A DNA stretch of 64,000 nucleotides from Cellulophaga sp. L1A9 (GTDB taxonomy: Bacteria; Bacteroidota; Bacteroidia; Flavobacteriales; Flavobacteriaceae), in assembly GCF_009797025.1 (NCBI RefSeq), contig NZ_CP047027.1:992001-1056000 (forward strand), written 5' to 3'. The notes beneath the pieces are model-generated. The model worked only from the letters and a program-made list of their open reading frames with translations, ran no database searches and was not told where the DNA came from. The translations under genes were made by a program, and so were the position numbers. Below are positions 7,424 to 15,544 of this stretch, one piece after another. Numbering within the stretch: position 1 is the first letter of the stretch; each line of letters starts with the position of its first letter.

Positions 7424-7639
7424 TTGCCAAAACAAGCGCTGGAGACAACCATCAAGTGTAAACTCCGTTTAAGTTTTTCAATTATAAATTTGGAGCAAGA
7501 TGTAACCCAACTACCTGGTGAAAAATTTGGTGATGGTATTATACCCGATATTAAAATAACTCAAAGCTATAGCGATCATCTTGATCATAAAGACTCGCAT
7601 ATGAATTTTGCTCTGGCATATTTTAAGAAGCAGTCCTAG
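7424..7639 (+). pseudogene. C-terminal fragment of an S41 family peptidase
   Basis: Only about 70 codons are open. FGDGIIPDIKITQ followed by a KDSHMNFALAYF tail matches the extreme C-terminus of S41 peptidases (G-x-G-I-x-P-D-I, then a D-x-x-x-x-A-L tail). The catalytic core is missing and no homologous sequence is visible upstream. It ends just before the strong terminator at 7650-7685. It is not a simple copy of the intact S41 end at 5670-5780, so it is the leftover of a different paralogue. Confidence 0.6.
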
Positions 7640-7649
7640 AAATAAAAAA

Positions 7650-7685
7650 GCATAGCGCTATTGCATAAGAACAATAGCGCTATGC
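7650..7685. terminator. Rho-independent terminator, bidirectional
   Basis: A perfect 14-bp stem, GCATAGCGCTATTG/CAATAGCGCTATGC, with an 8-base loop. On the minus strand it is followed by a run of T, so it mainly ends the polysaccharide lyase-like gene at 7726-8619. It also insulates the plus-strand fragment upstream. Confidence 0.85.
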
Positions 7686-7725
7686 TATATGCTAATCATC
7701 ATGAACTAGAACTATTTGTTACCTA

Positions 7726-8619
7726 CTACTTTCTAGGGTCTACCTTATCTAAACTGTTTGCAACAGAACCACTACGGGCTGATGAACTTACATTATCAAG
7801 ATATAAAATTCGTGTTTCATCTGGTGAATAATTAGCCGTATCAAAACAATACATACCCATTTTTACTCCAGCAACAGAAGTTTCTGCATTGTCATTTGCA
7901 TCAAAGCTGCCGAAACCAAGATTAATATTTTTCAGATCTGCTATAATTTCGCCATCCATTAGCACTGCAAGGGTTCCGTGATTAGTTCCTGAAAGTACTG
8001 CTCTAATTTGAAATGTCAATTCTTTATCCGTTTCTATAGTATCCAGAATTTTAACTACCGTTGGGCTCACACAAGCATTACGGTAGCTAAGATATAGCGC
8101 GTTACCTTGTAGTTCAAGATGCGCTGTCCAATTACTACACCCAGCCGTATTCCAATTATACAACTGCCAAATAATCGTGTTTTTGTTAAGCAAATTATTG
8201 TTTTGCCCAGAGGGAATAAAAAGATAAAATCCAGTGTAAATCTCGTCATTATTATTTACCCCTAATTTAATTTCATGGCCACGTTCCCTGCGACTGCCGT
8301 CATATTCAGATTCTTTCCAAACGAGTTTAAGCCTTTTTCCTCCAGTAAAATCTTTTTGAAAACTCATACCTTCCCCATAAATATCGGCACCTGTAAATCC
8401 TTGATCCTCTGTGAAAGGGTCTAACTGTCCGTCATTAAAATTATGTGCCTTGTACGTTTCAGAATTTACTTTTGATACAAGTGTTGCTATAGATACATCT
8501 GCCGTAGAAACGGTACTAGGTTCCTCTTCTTTTACGCAACTTGATGTAATGGTTATTATAACCGATAGCATAATACCTTTTAAAAGGGTAGATTGTTTAA
8601 TACTAAAATTGTTCGTCAT
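7726..8619 (-). CDS. Polysaccharide lyase-like lipoprotein (PF14099-like)
   Basis: A 297-residue protein with a lipoprotein signal, TITSSC, lipidated Cys at residue 28, so it is expected to be membrane-anchored facing the periplasm or surface. The mature domain resembles the jelly-roll polysaccharide lyase family that includes heparinase I and glucuronan lyase: HEIKLGVNNNDEIYTGFYLF, NTIIWQLYNWNTAGCSNWTA, LYLSYRNAC and the end motif KMGMYCFDTANYSPDETRI. Polysaccharide degradation by beta-elimination is the likely role; the substrate is not readable. It is a stand-alone gene with its own terminator and no SusC/SusD partners in view, so not a full polysaccharide utilization locus. Confidence 0.65.
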   Translation of the reverse strand: MTNNFSIKQSTLLKGIMLSVIITITSSCVKEEEPSTVSTADVSIATLVSKVNSETYKAHNFNDGQLDPFTEDQGFTGADIYGEGMSFQKDFTGGKRLKLVWKESEYDGSRRERGHEIKLGVNNNDEIYTGFYLFIPSGQNNNLLNKNTIIWQLYNWNTAGCSNWTAHLELQGNALYLSYRNACVSPTVVKILDTIETDKELTFQIRAVLSGTNHGTLAVLMDGEIIADLKNINLGFGSFDANDNAETSVAGVKMGMYCFDTANYSPDETRILYLDNVSSSARSGSVANSLDKVDPRK

Positions 8620-8974
8620 AATTAATTTTAAAATTGTTATTTATTTATTTTCATCAGAATTTTTGAATCCTGATTATCAATAGTTTAGAAAGTGTAAAAA
8701 ATATAGTACCCCCAATATTTTCTCTTTATGAAAGTATAAAAGCATAGGCTTAGAGGAACAATGAGCACTTCCTAATATCGTATTTAAGCAACAAATACAA
8801 GTGCTAATATAGAACATAATAGCATTATTTATACGAATAATCGCCTTTATATATAGATTATAACAGTTCACTATATGTAAAATGAACTTGGTGCTAACCT
8901 GAATTTGCTTACTTTTAAGGTTCATAACAAGGTTTATCCTACACCTAATTACCATCCGTATAACACAAAAATTA
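8620..8974. other. Intergenic region between divergent genes
   Basis: About 355 bp between the lyase-like gene (minus) and the truncated AraC N-terminus (plus). It presumably holds both promoters. Short ORFs read here on either strand have no recognisable similarity. I see no clear repeat or RNA gene. Confidence 0.4.
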
Positions 8975-9253
8975 ATGGAAATTATTCTGACCGTTTTTAG
9001 TGGTATCATCATCATTGGCTTCTTACTTGGCTTTTCTATACTGATGAGGCCTTCCTTTAAAAGCGATACCAATAAATATCTTGGATTTACTGTACTGGCA
9101 ATTTGTATGCTGCTAGTAAAGTTAATACTACCAGAATTTGATTATTATCATACGTATCAAAAACTAAATATCATTTACACTATTGAATGGATTCTATTAG
9201 CTCCTGTTTTTCTGTTTCTATCTAGTATAAAAAGTATACACAACAAAAAATGA
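8975..9253 (+). pseudogene. Truncated membrane N-terminus of an AraC-type regulator
   Basis: Ninety-two residues with three hydrophobic segments (about 3-22, 35-52, 68-85) and the pattern KYLGFTVLAICMLLVKLILP then IEWILLAPVFLFL, which looks like the start of the multi-pass N-terminal domain of membrane-bound AraC family regulators in Flavobacteriaceae. The rest of the membrane domain and the DNA-binding domain are absent: the frame stops at 9253 and the next gene starts inside the stop (ATGA). A genuine small membrane protein is possible, but truncation by the arrival of the DUF1963 gene is more likely. Confidence 0.5.
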
Positions 9254-10125
9254 AAGACCCTAAAAAATTAATTGAGGTAATTGAAAAGTATGTAGTTTAT
9301 CCCTATAAGGAATTATTATTAAAAGAAATTCAAGCTTCAATTCGGTTGAAGACAACTGGGAATTTATGTAGCGATTTAGGCAAAACTAAATTAGGAGGTA
9401 GTCCCGATTTACCAAAAAACAAAAACTGGCCCAGAAGTAAATATTCTAATACGCCTCTTTCTTTTCTAGGTCAAATAAATTGTAATGAAATTAAGGAACT
9501 TGATGAATTAAATGCGCTACCAAAAGAAGGACTATTGTACTTTTTCTTCAATTTAGATTCAGGTGATGATGGTAAAGTAATTTTTTCTAGAGAAGTAAAA
9601 GAATTAGAAAGAGCTATTCCTCCCCATGAATTTAAAGAACAGAAAACGTCTTTCTTAAAAAAGCTACTAACTGGGAAACCAAAAAAACGGATACTAAAAG
9701 AAAGTGAAGTTAACATTTATAAAGAGTATAATTTCCCGTCTTGGGATTCTCTTCAGGTAGCATTAATTCAAAAAGAGGCAAAAACAAATATTTCACCTAT
9801 TAACGCTTTTGAAGAAGGTTTTTTCGAGAATGATACTGATGAATCTGAAACAACATCTAATCATCATTTATTAGGGAATTATAACGGAATTCAAGACGAA
9901 TTTCACGAATTGAATTTTATTGATACTGAAGTTAAAGAGCTTGATAATTTGAGCCTTGAACAAATACAAAAGGCTTTGAAATGGAAATTGTTGTTTCAAT
10001 TTGATTCTGATAACAATCTTGAAATGAGTTGGGGCGATTGGGGAAGAATATACTTTTTTATACATGAAGATGATTTGAAAAATGAAAACTTCGATAACAT
10101 TAAAATATCAGCAGATAGTTATTGA
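9250..10125 (+). CDS. DUF1963 (YwqG-like) family protein
   Basis: A 291-residue cytoplasmic protein. DUF1963 features are KTKLGGSPDLPKNKNWP (about 45-61), LSFLGQINCNEI, LLYFFFNLDSGDD, and near the C-terminus LLFQFDSDNNLEMSWGDWGR followed by IYFFIHEDDLKNENFDN. The length is normal for the family, whose function is unestablished; members are common near contact-dependent toxin immunity genes and in mobile islands. Its ATG overlaps the stop of the truncated AraC fragment by four bases, which suggests a recombination junction at 9250. It is distinct from the shorter DUF1963-like protein at 3393-4055. Confidence 0.85.
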   Translation: MKDPKKLIEVIEKYVVYPYKELLLKEIQASIRLKTTGNLCSDLGKTKLGGSPDLPKNKNWPRSKYSNTPLSFLGQINCNEIKELDELNALPKEGLLYFFFNLDSGDDGKVIFSREVKELERAIPPHEFKEQKTSFLKKLLTGKPKKRILKESEVNIYKEYNFPSWDSLQVALIQKEAKTNISPINAFEEGFFENDTDESETTSNHHLLGNYNGIQDEFHELNFIDTEVKELDNLSLEQIQKALKWKLLFQFDSDNNLEMSWGDWGRIYFFIHEDDLKNENFDNIKISADSY

Positions 10126-10297
10126 TTACTATTAGGAGTGCTAACAATCATTGTAGCTGATATAGTCACTAAACGGAGCGCGCTATCTGATTTAATGAGA
10201 AAGAAAAACTTCTGATTTTGGTTTTAGCTTAGAATCAAAAAAAAATCTCTTCACCACAATTATCAATCTGGGCAAACGTTAACTAACAAAATACCAA

Positions 10298-10756
10298 GTG
10301 AATTACACGCTATATCTCTTTCAAAAAAACATACCCGTAAATTTAATTTTATTGCTCCTATTCATAACTAGCACTTCATTGAAGGCACAAGAAAGTGCCA
10401 TAAATTTGCCCTTTAAAGAAATTCATTATCCCATAGGAAGAGAATATAGAGGTAAACTGATTGACAGCTACAAAGAGGCCGTAAAAATTGGTTTAAGTAA
10501 GGAAAACAAGCAAGAAGAGCAATTTTACAACCATAATGCCGTCTTTTTATTTAATGTAGGAGGTGGTTGTTTTGGCGCTAGACCTAGCCAAATAGCTATT
10601 AAATTAACACACAACTTGGTAGAAATAAATTGGGATAAACCCAAACAGCCTTGTCCACGGGTTGGAGAAGCTACTGCTTTTTACGGTATGATTGTCATCT
10701 CTAAAAAAGAACATCCCAATTATAAAGAGTTAAAATTCAAATACTACTGGGAATAA
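10298..10756 (+). CDS. Exported protein of unknown function
   Basis: A 152-residue reading frame with a GTG at 10298 as the only early start. A hydrophobic stretch at residues 15-31 ending SLKAQ looks like a signal peptide with an unusually long N-region, so the true start may be later or non-standard. The mature part, about 120 residues, has a Gly/Cys stretch GGGCFGARPSQ and a WDKPKQPCPRVG segment; two Cys could form a disulphide in the periplasm. No family is recognised and no operon partner seen. Confidence 0.55.
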   Translation: MNYTLYLFQKNIPVNLILLLLFITSTSLKAQESAINLPFKEIHYPIGREYRGKLIDSYKEAVKIGLSKENKQEEQFYNHNAVFLFNVGGGCFGARPSQIAIKLTHNLVEINWDKPKQPCPRVGEATAFYGMIVISKKEHPNYKELKFKYYWE

Positions 10757-10833
10757 ATACCAAACAACTATAAGCAATCCTAAATTCTGAAGAATACTCT
10801 GAAAAATGCGTAAATTCATACTAAAAAATAATC

Positions 10834-11238
10834 ATGAACTATTCTAGCGCAGCCACTTCTATTTCTAGACAAGGTGCCACTATAAAAATTAAGCAGTCTA
10901 CAGTAGCTTTTGGTATTACAGCAGCTACCGCAACCACCTTACCCAATCCTGCCGAGTTATTTTTAGGATCACTATCTGCCTGTATGCTAAAAAATGTAGA
11001 ACGTTTTTCATTACTTATGGGGTTTACCTATACAACCGCAGAAATAACCATTGAGGCTACGCGATTAGAGAAACCGCCTCGCATGGATGAGATTCAATAT
11101 GTGTTAAAAATTCACAGCAACGAAGAACATCTAAATCTAAGCTTGCTCAAAAAAAATATTGAAAAGCATGGCACCATTTATAATACGATTAAAGAAGTGT
11201 GTAGCATTACCGGAGTTGTTGAAATTGTCCCAGAATAA
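10834..11238 (+). CDS. OsmC family peroxiredoxin-like protein
   Basis: A 134-residue cytoplasmic protein of OsmC/Ohr type. NPAELFLGSLSAC carries the first redox Cys (Cys50) and IKEVCSITG the second (Cys123), the pair that reduces organic hydroperoxides in OsmC/Ohr. The length is normal for the short OsmC-like subgroup. It stands alone, 48 bp before the HipA-like kinase gene on the same strand. Whether it acts on peroxides or belongs to one of the uncharacterised OsmC subfamilies cannot be decided here. Confidence 0.85.
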   Translation: MNYSSAATSISRQGATIKIKQSTVAFGITAATATTLPNPAELFLGSLSACMLKNVERFSLLMGFTYTTAEITIEATRLEKPPRMDEIQYVLKIHSNEEHLNLSLLKKNIEKHGTIYNTIKEVCSITGVVEIVPE

Positions 11239-11286
11239 ACAAACACAACCTCATAACCTGCAGGAACTTTTTTTATCTTCGCTCCT

Positions 11287-12066
11287 ATGAATAAGATTGA
11301 TATTCGGACGGTAAATGTGGTGCAGTACATAAAGCCACTACGCGAAGGCGGCTCTATGCCTGCTATTGTGAAAGCAGACGATGGTTTCCTCTATGTACTT
11401 AAATTTAGAGGTGCTGGCCAAGGTAAAAAAGCCTTAATTGCAGAACTCATGGGCGGCGAACTTGCCCGTACCCTTGGGTTAAAAATGCCAGAATTGGTAT
11501 TTATGCATCTAGACGATACCTTTAGTAAAACCGAACCGGATGAAGAGATTCAAGACCTCTTAAAATTTAGTGTAGGTCTTAATCTAGGGCTTCATTTTTT
11601 ATCTAGCGCCATTACTTTTGATCCTTTAGTTTCTAAAGTAGATGGATTAACGGCTTCTAAAGTAGTTTTGCTAGATAGCCTGATGAGCAATATTGACCGT
11701 ACCGCAAAAAACCCTAATCTTTTAGATTGGAATAATGAATTATGGGTTATTGATAATGGTGCTAGTTTTTATTTTCACCATAATTGGAATACCTATAAAA
11801 ATCATCTTACACGCACATTTCCGCTCATAAAAGACCACGTACTGCTAGACCGTGCCACGGAATTAAAAGAAGCGGCAGTACTCATAACAAAAGCCTTTAC
11901 AGATGAAAAGCTACAGGAGATTATTTCGCTAATTCCGGAAGAATGGTTAGAAAGCGAGAGTGATGACCTTACTCCTACCGAAATGCGAGCGGCGTATTTA
12001 GAATATTTTAAAGCTAAACTTGCCCTTATAGATTCACTAGTTAAAGAAGCTGAAGATGCAAGATAG
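11287..12066 (+). CDS. HipA-like kinase domain protein
   Basis: A 259-residue protein of the short HipA-like family (HipA_2 type), lacking the extra N-terminal domain of HipA. Visible kinase features are Lys39 in YVLKF, Glu in the following helix (AELMGGELA), the catalytic loop NIDRTAKNPN (135-144) and IDNG (155-158) in place of DFG. It overlaps the next gene (DUF3037) by 11 bases in another frame, so the two are translationally coupled. This kinase plus DUF3037 pair recurs in bacterial genomes and its role is unknown; there is no HipB-like antitoxin beside it. Confidence 0.85.
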   Translation: MNKIDIRTVNVVQYIKPLREGGSMPAIVKADDGFLYVLKFRGAGQGKKALIAELMGGELARTLGLKMPELVFMHLDDTFSKTEPDEEIQDLLKFSVGLNLGLHFLSSAITFDPLVSKVDGLTASKVVLLDSLMSNIDRTAKNPNLLDWNNELWVIDNGASFYFHHNWNTYKNHLTRTFPLIKDHVLLDRATELKEAAVLITKAFTDEKLQEIISLIPEEWLESESDDLTPTEMRAAYLEYFKAKLALIDSLVKEAEDAR

Positions 12067-12439
12067 AGCGAAGTATGAGTATGCTATTATACGCATCGTG
12101 CCCAAAGTAGAGCGCGAAGAATTTTTTAATGTAGGCGTCATTGTATTCTCTAGGCCTAAAAAGTTCTTAAAGATGAAATACCATATAGACCATAAAAAAT
12201 TAGGCAGTTTTGTGTGCGAAAAAGATTTTGAGGCTTTAAATGCGTATTTAAAAGGCTGGGATTTGGTGTGTAAAGGCGAAGCTACTGGTGGCGCTATTGG
12301 GAAATTGGATATCACAGATCGGTTCCGTTGGTTAACTGCCTCCCGAAGTACCATCATCCAAAGTTCTATTACTCACTCTGGTTTAACAGAAGATCCTGAG
12401 CAAGAATTAGAGACTATTTTTAAGGATTGTGTGCTGTAG
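12056..12439 (+). CDS. DUF3037 domain protein
   Basis: A 127-residue cytoplasmic protein with the DUF3037 pattern: YEYAIIRIVPKVEREEFFNV then GVIVFSRPKKFL at the N-terminus and RFRWLTASRSTIIQSS in the C-terminal third. It starts 11 bases before the end of the HipA-like kinase gene and is presumably its partner, perhaps a substrate or regulator. It is the last gene before the large palindromic repeat array. Function unknown. Confidence 0.85.
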   Translation: MQDRAKYEYAIIRIVPKVEREEFFNVGVIVFSRPKKFLKMKYHIDHKKLGSFVCEKDFEALNAYLKGWDLVCKGEATGGAIGKLDITDRFRWLTASRSTIIQSSITHSGLTEDPEQELETIFKDCVL

Positions 12440-12446
12440 TGATATA

Positions 12447-13778
12447 GTCCGTTCGAGTAGCGAGAACTTTTTAAAGCACAGAAAACTTCTCGATACTAAT
12501 TACTTCTCCGCTAACGCTTCAAAATAATTCACTCGAAGTGACTAGCATTTTCATAGACAACACTGCAGTGTCAGTTCGAGTGGCGATTGAGAAGTGAAAC
12601 GGAACAAGCGTTGTATCGAGAACTTTCTGAAGCACAAAAAACTTCTCGATACTAATTACTTCTCCGCTAACGCTCCGAAATAATTCACTCGAAGTGACTA
12701 GCATTTTCATAGACAACACCGATGTCAGTTCGAGTGGCGATTGTGTAGTGAAACGGAGCAAGCGTTGTATCGAGAACTTTCTGAAACACAGAAGACTTCT
12801 CGATACTAATTACTTCTCCGCCAACGCTTCGAAATAATTCACTCGAAGTGACATCCATTTTCATTAACAACACCGATGTCAGTTCGAGTGGCGATTGAGA
12901 AGAAACGGAACAAGCGTTCTATCGAGAACTTCTTGAAGCACAGAAAACTTCTTGATACTAATTATTCTCCCACTAACGCTCCAAAATAATTCACTCGAAG
13001 TGACAAGCATTTTCATAGACAACACTGCAGTGTCAGTTCGAGTGGCGATTGAGAAGTGAAACGGAGCAAGCGTTGTATCGAGAACTTTCTGAAACACAGA
13101 AGACTTCTCGATACTAATTACTTCTCCGCTAACGCTCCAAAATAATTCACTCGAAGTGACTAGCATTTTCATAGACAACACTGCAGTGTCAGTTCGAGTG
13201 GCGATTGAATAGTGCAACGGAACAAGCGTTGTATCGAGAACTTCTTGAAGCACAGAAGACTTCTCGATACTAATTACTTCTCCGCCAACGCTCCGAAATA
13301 ATTCACTCGAAGTGACTAGCATTTTCATAGACAACACCGATGTCAGTTAGAGTGGCGATTGAGAAGTGAAACGGAACAAGCGTTGTATCGAGAACTTCTT
13401 GAAGCACAGAAAACTTCCCGATACTAATTATTCTTCCGCCAACGCTTCAAAATAATTCACTCGAAGTGACATCCATTTTCATTAACAACACCGATGTCAG
13501 TTCGAGTGGCGATTGAGAAGTGAAACGGAGCAAGCGTTGTATCGAGAACTTTTTAAAACACAAAAAACTTCTCGATACTAATTACTTCTCCGCTAACGCT
13601 CCGAAATAATTCACTCGAAGTGATATCCATTTTCATTAACAACACCGATGTCAGTTCGAGTGGCGATTGAGAAGTGAAACGGAGCAAGCCTTGTATCGAG
13701 AACTTTCTGAAGCACAAAAAACTTCTCGATACTAATTACTTCTCCGCTAACGTTCCAAAATAATTCACTCGAAGTGAC
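12447..13778. repeat. Tandem array of eight 154-bp palindromic units plus one truncated unit
   Basis: GTCAGTTCGAGTG or a one-base variant starts units at 12570, 12724, 12878, 13032, 13188, 13342, 13496 and 13650, giving periods of 154, 154, 154, 156, 154, 154 and 154. Each unit is a 129-bp imperfect palindrome ending CACTCGAAGTGAC, with a perfect inner pair GTATCGAGAA/TTCTCGATAC, followed by a 25-27 bp linker of two types (TAGCATTTTCATAGACAAC or ATCCATTTTCATTAACAAC). The first unit (12447-12542) lacks about 33 bp of one arm. The array lies between the convergent ends of the DUF3037 gene and the lipoprotein gene. Minus-strand ORFs here only translate the repeat. Confidence 0.95.
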
Positions 13779-13825
13779 AAGCATTATGACAAGGACCTCA
13801 GCGGTTAGTTGCAATAAAACCCGCC

Positions 13826-14701
13826 CTACTCTACAGTCAGTTTTATTTCTGCATCTAAACTTGCATCACTATTTTTATCCCAAATAGTAACCTGAAAATT
13901 AATAGGGTTTTTCAGTACGCCATTATTCAATTCTAATTGCGCACCTATACCTCTTTTAATCTCGGCTTCACTAGTATACTTTTCTCCATACACATCTTCC
14001 ATATTAAGAATTATAGTACCATCCGCATCTGTAACTTTAATCTTTAAGCCTAGCTCCACCAATCCGTTAACTTTGGTGTACCCTGAAACATCTTGAAAAT
14101 CCATCAAGATAACTTCTTCAAAACCTATTTTCCCATCTGTTATTACAGCATTTTTAGTTAAAGAGAGTACATACCCTTCTTTAAAATCTAAGCCTTTTTT
14201 AGATACTTTTAAAGCGGGATCAGGAATAATATCAAATTTTAGACTAGAACTAAAAGTACCTTCTCCTTTTTCATCTGTAATCGTATACTTTAAAGTATAA
14301 TCTTCTCCAGAATAAATAGGTCGGGCAAGTATCATATTGCCTGTTAGCGTTTTCATAGATGCATCAAAACCTGGATTTTGTTGGAATAAATTAGCTTCAT
14401 ACATAATGGTATCCCCTGCTTTTGATACTAATACCACTTCCATTTGCGGGTGGTAGGTATTATTTTCCACAACAAATCCATCCATATTTTCAAAATTGGT
14501 ATAGATATTCTGTCCGTAATAGAATTCATTATCACTCACTTTCTCATTATTGACCGAAACATAGATTTGTTCCGCAGAGAGGCCATCTCCTTGGCTGGTA
14601 ATTCCTGTTACAAAATCTTTACGGACCGATTTATTAAAATTACATGACGTTACTCCTGCAAAAATACTACACACAAAAAGTGTCTTCTTAAATAAATTCA
14701 T
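13826..14701 (-). CDS. Putative lipoprotein, unknown function
   Basis: A 291-residue protein with a lipoprotein signal ending GVTSC (Cys20). The mature part is beta-rich, possibly two Ig-like domains: ITSQGDGLSAEQIYVSVNNE through GNMILARPIYSGEDYTLKY, then SLKFDIIPDPALKVSKKGLD to the C-terminus. It is likely anchored in the outer membrane and exposed to the periplasm or surface. No family is recognised. The gene ends 48 bp from the palindromic array, which could act as its terminator. It is separate from the broken gene upstream. Confidence 0.8.
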   Translation of the reverse strand: MNLFKKTLFVCSIFAGVTSCNFNKSVRKDFVTGITSQGDGLSAEQIYVSVNNEKVSDNEFYYGQNIYTNFENMDGFVVENNTYHPQMEVVLVSKAGDTIMYEANLFQQNPGFDASMKTLTGNMILARPIYSGEDYTLKYTITDEKGEGTFSSSLKFDIIPDPALKVSKKGLDFKEGYVLSLTKNAVITDGKIGFEEVILMDFQDVSGYTKVNGLVELGLKIKVTDADGTIILNMEDVYGEKYTSEAEIKRGIGAQLELNNGVLKNPINFQVTIWDKNSDASLDAEIKLTVE

Positions 14702-14758
14702 CTTAAGTTTTTTTTATTTTAGTTTTTCATAATAGCTTACAAACAAACCTGCCATTTT

Positions 14759-15349
14759 TTAATAATAATCCGCGTCTTTCGCAACCGTTTTAGCCTATTT
14801 TTCAAATAGCGGATACACCTCTAAGTGCTTTTCTTCTGTGGTAGTATAAGTATAAGCACCTGCTAACACCTATTGATTTGCAGCACTCATCCAATCTTCA
14901 GCATCTTCTTCTAATTCCAAGCCTTTTTCTAAATAAGGTTCAGAGATGTAATACGTACCCTTTTCATTGTATAAAAGACCTAACACCATATTTGCGCGCC
15001 CGTGGCAATCACAAATACAAATCGCATTTCTATACGCTTTCTATGCTTCATCAACGATTTTCTAACCTGCACCCGAAAGTTCTTTTTCACTTGCCGATGC
15101 CAAACCAGGTTGTAACACAATCATATGAATATGGCCATAATCAAAAACGCTATTGGTACTCTCGGCTGTTGCCAAAACAGCTTCATGTTCTGCTTCTAAC
15201 TTTTTTAATTGTGAAGCATCCATTTCATTAGCCTCTTGGGCTTCTGCAAGCCAACCCTCTAAAATTTCCTTAGCTACAGGCTCATATACTTTTTGCGTAG
15301 GTACTGCTGTACTTATCATACAAATGGAAAGTAATATATAGTTTATCAT
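14759..15349 (-). pseudogene. Exported TPR-like protein gene with four in-frame TAG codons
   Basis: From ATG at 15347-15349 one frame runs 197 codons to TAA at 14759-14761, broken only by TAG at 15062-15064, 15041-15043, 14870-14872 and 14795-14797. There is no frameshift, no TAA and no TGA inside. The product has a signal-like N-terminus (NYILLSICMISTAVP) and helical repeats (AKEILEGWLAEAQEAN, GRANMVLGLLYNEKGTYY, YLEKGLELEEDAEDWM) typical of TPR proteins. By ordinary code it makes only a 95-residue N-terminal piece. Most likely it is a recently inactivated gene hit by C-to-T or G-to-A changes at CAG/TGG codons. Confidence 0.7.
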
Positions 15350-15495
15350 AGTGCCTAATTCCTAAAATTGCCTTGAAACAAACATACTGCTTTCATTGTT
15401 TATAAAAGATCCTGTTTTTAGGGATATCATTGCTTGCTACATAACTAACGATGTAATTTAATTAAAAGTACTATAATAAAACGGAGTATAAAATA

Positions 15496-15519
15496 AACTT
15501 TCACAAATTATTGAAAGTT
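15496..15519. promoter_or_regulatory. Candidate GbsR operator 1, overlapping the operon promoter
   Basis: A perfect inverted repeat, AACTTTCA-N8-TGAAAGTT. Related sites with the same 8-bp spacing lie at 16065-16086 and 16505-16526 inside the operon. It overlaps the -33 TTG (15511-15513) of a promoter-like pair with TACCTTTA (15533-15540) 19 bp downstream, one mismatch from TAnnTTTG. Autorepression by the GbsR-type regulator is the natural reading. Confidence 0.6.
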
Positions 15520-15544
15520 TAAAAATATTAATTACCTTTACTTC

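Noticed and set aside
8677..9072. Minus-strand ORF of 131 codons
   Set aside because: It overlaps the AraC-like fragment and the intergenic region, with no recognisable protein features.
8891..10145. GTGCTAAC at 8891-8898 and 10138-10145 as further cassette arms around the DUF1963 gene
   Set aside because: Both are in the same orientation, not inverted, and no hairpin element follows; probably chance.
1..10800. A prophage or integrative conjugative element
   Set aside because: No phage structural genes, integrase, relaxase or att duplication are visible; the region is a run of single genes with spacers.
12447..13778. CRISPR array
   Set aside because: The units are 129-bp palindromes with near-constant linkers; there are no unique spacers and no cas genes.
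12519..13814. Four minus-strand ORFs with repeated peptide text (MKMLVTSSELF and similar)
   Set aside because: They only translate the palindromic repeat array; the peptide period equals the 154-bp unit and no start or leader supports them.
14878..15341. Plus-strand ORFs of 117 and 62 codons
   Set aside because: They are antisense to the TAG-interrupted gene and have no protein features.
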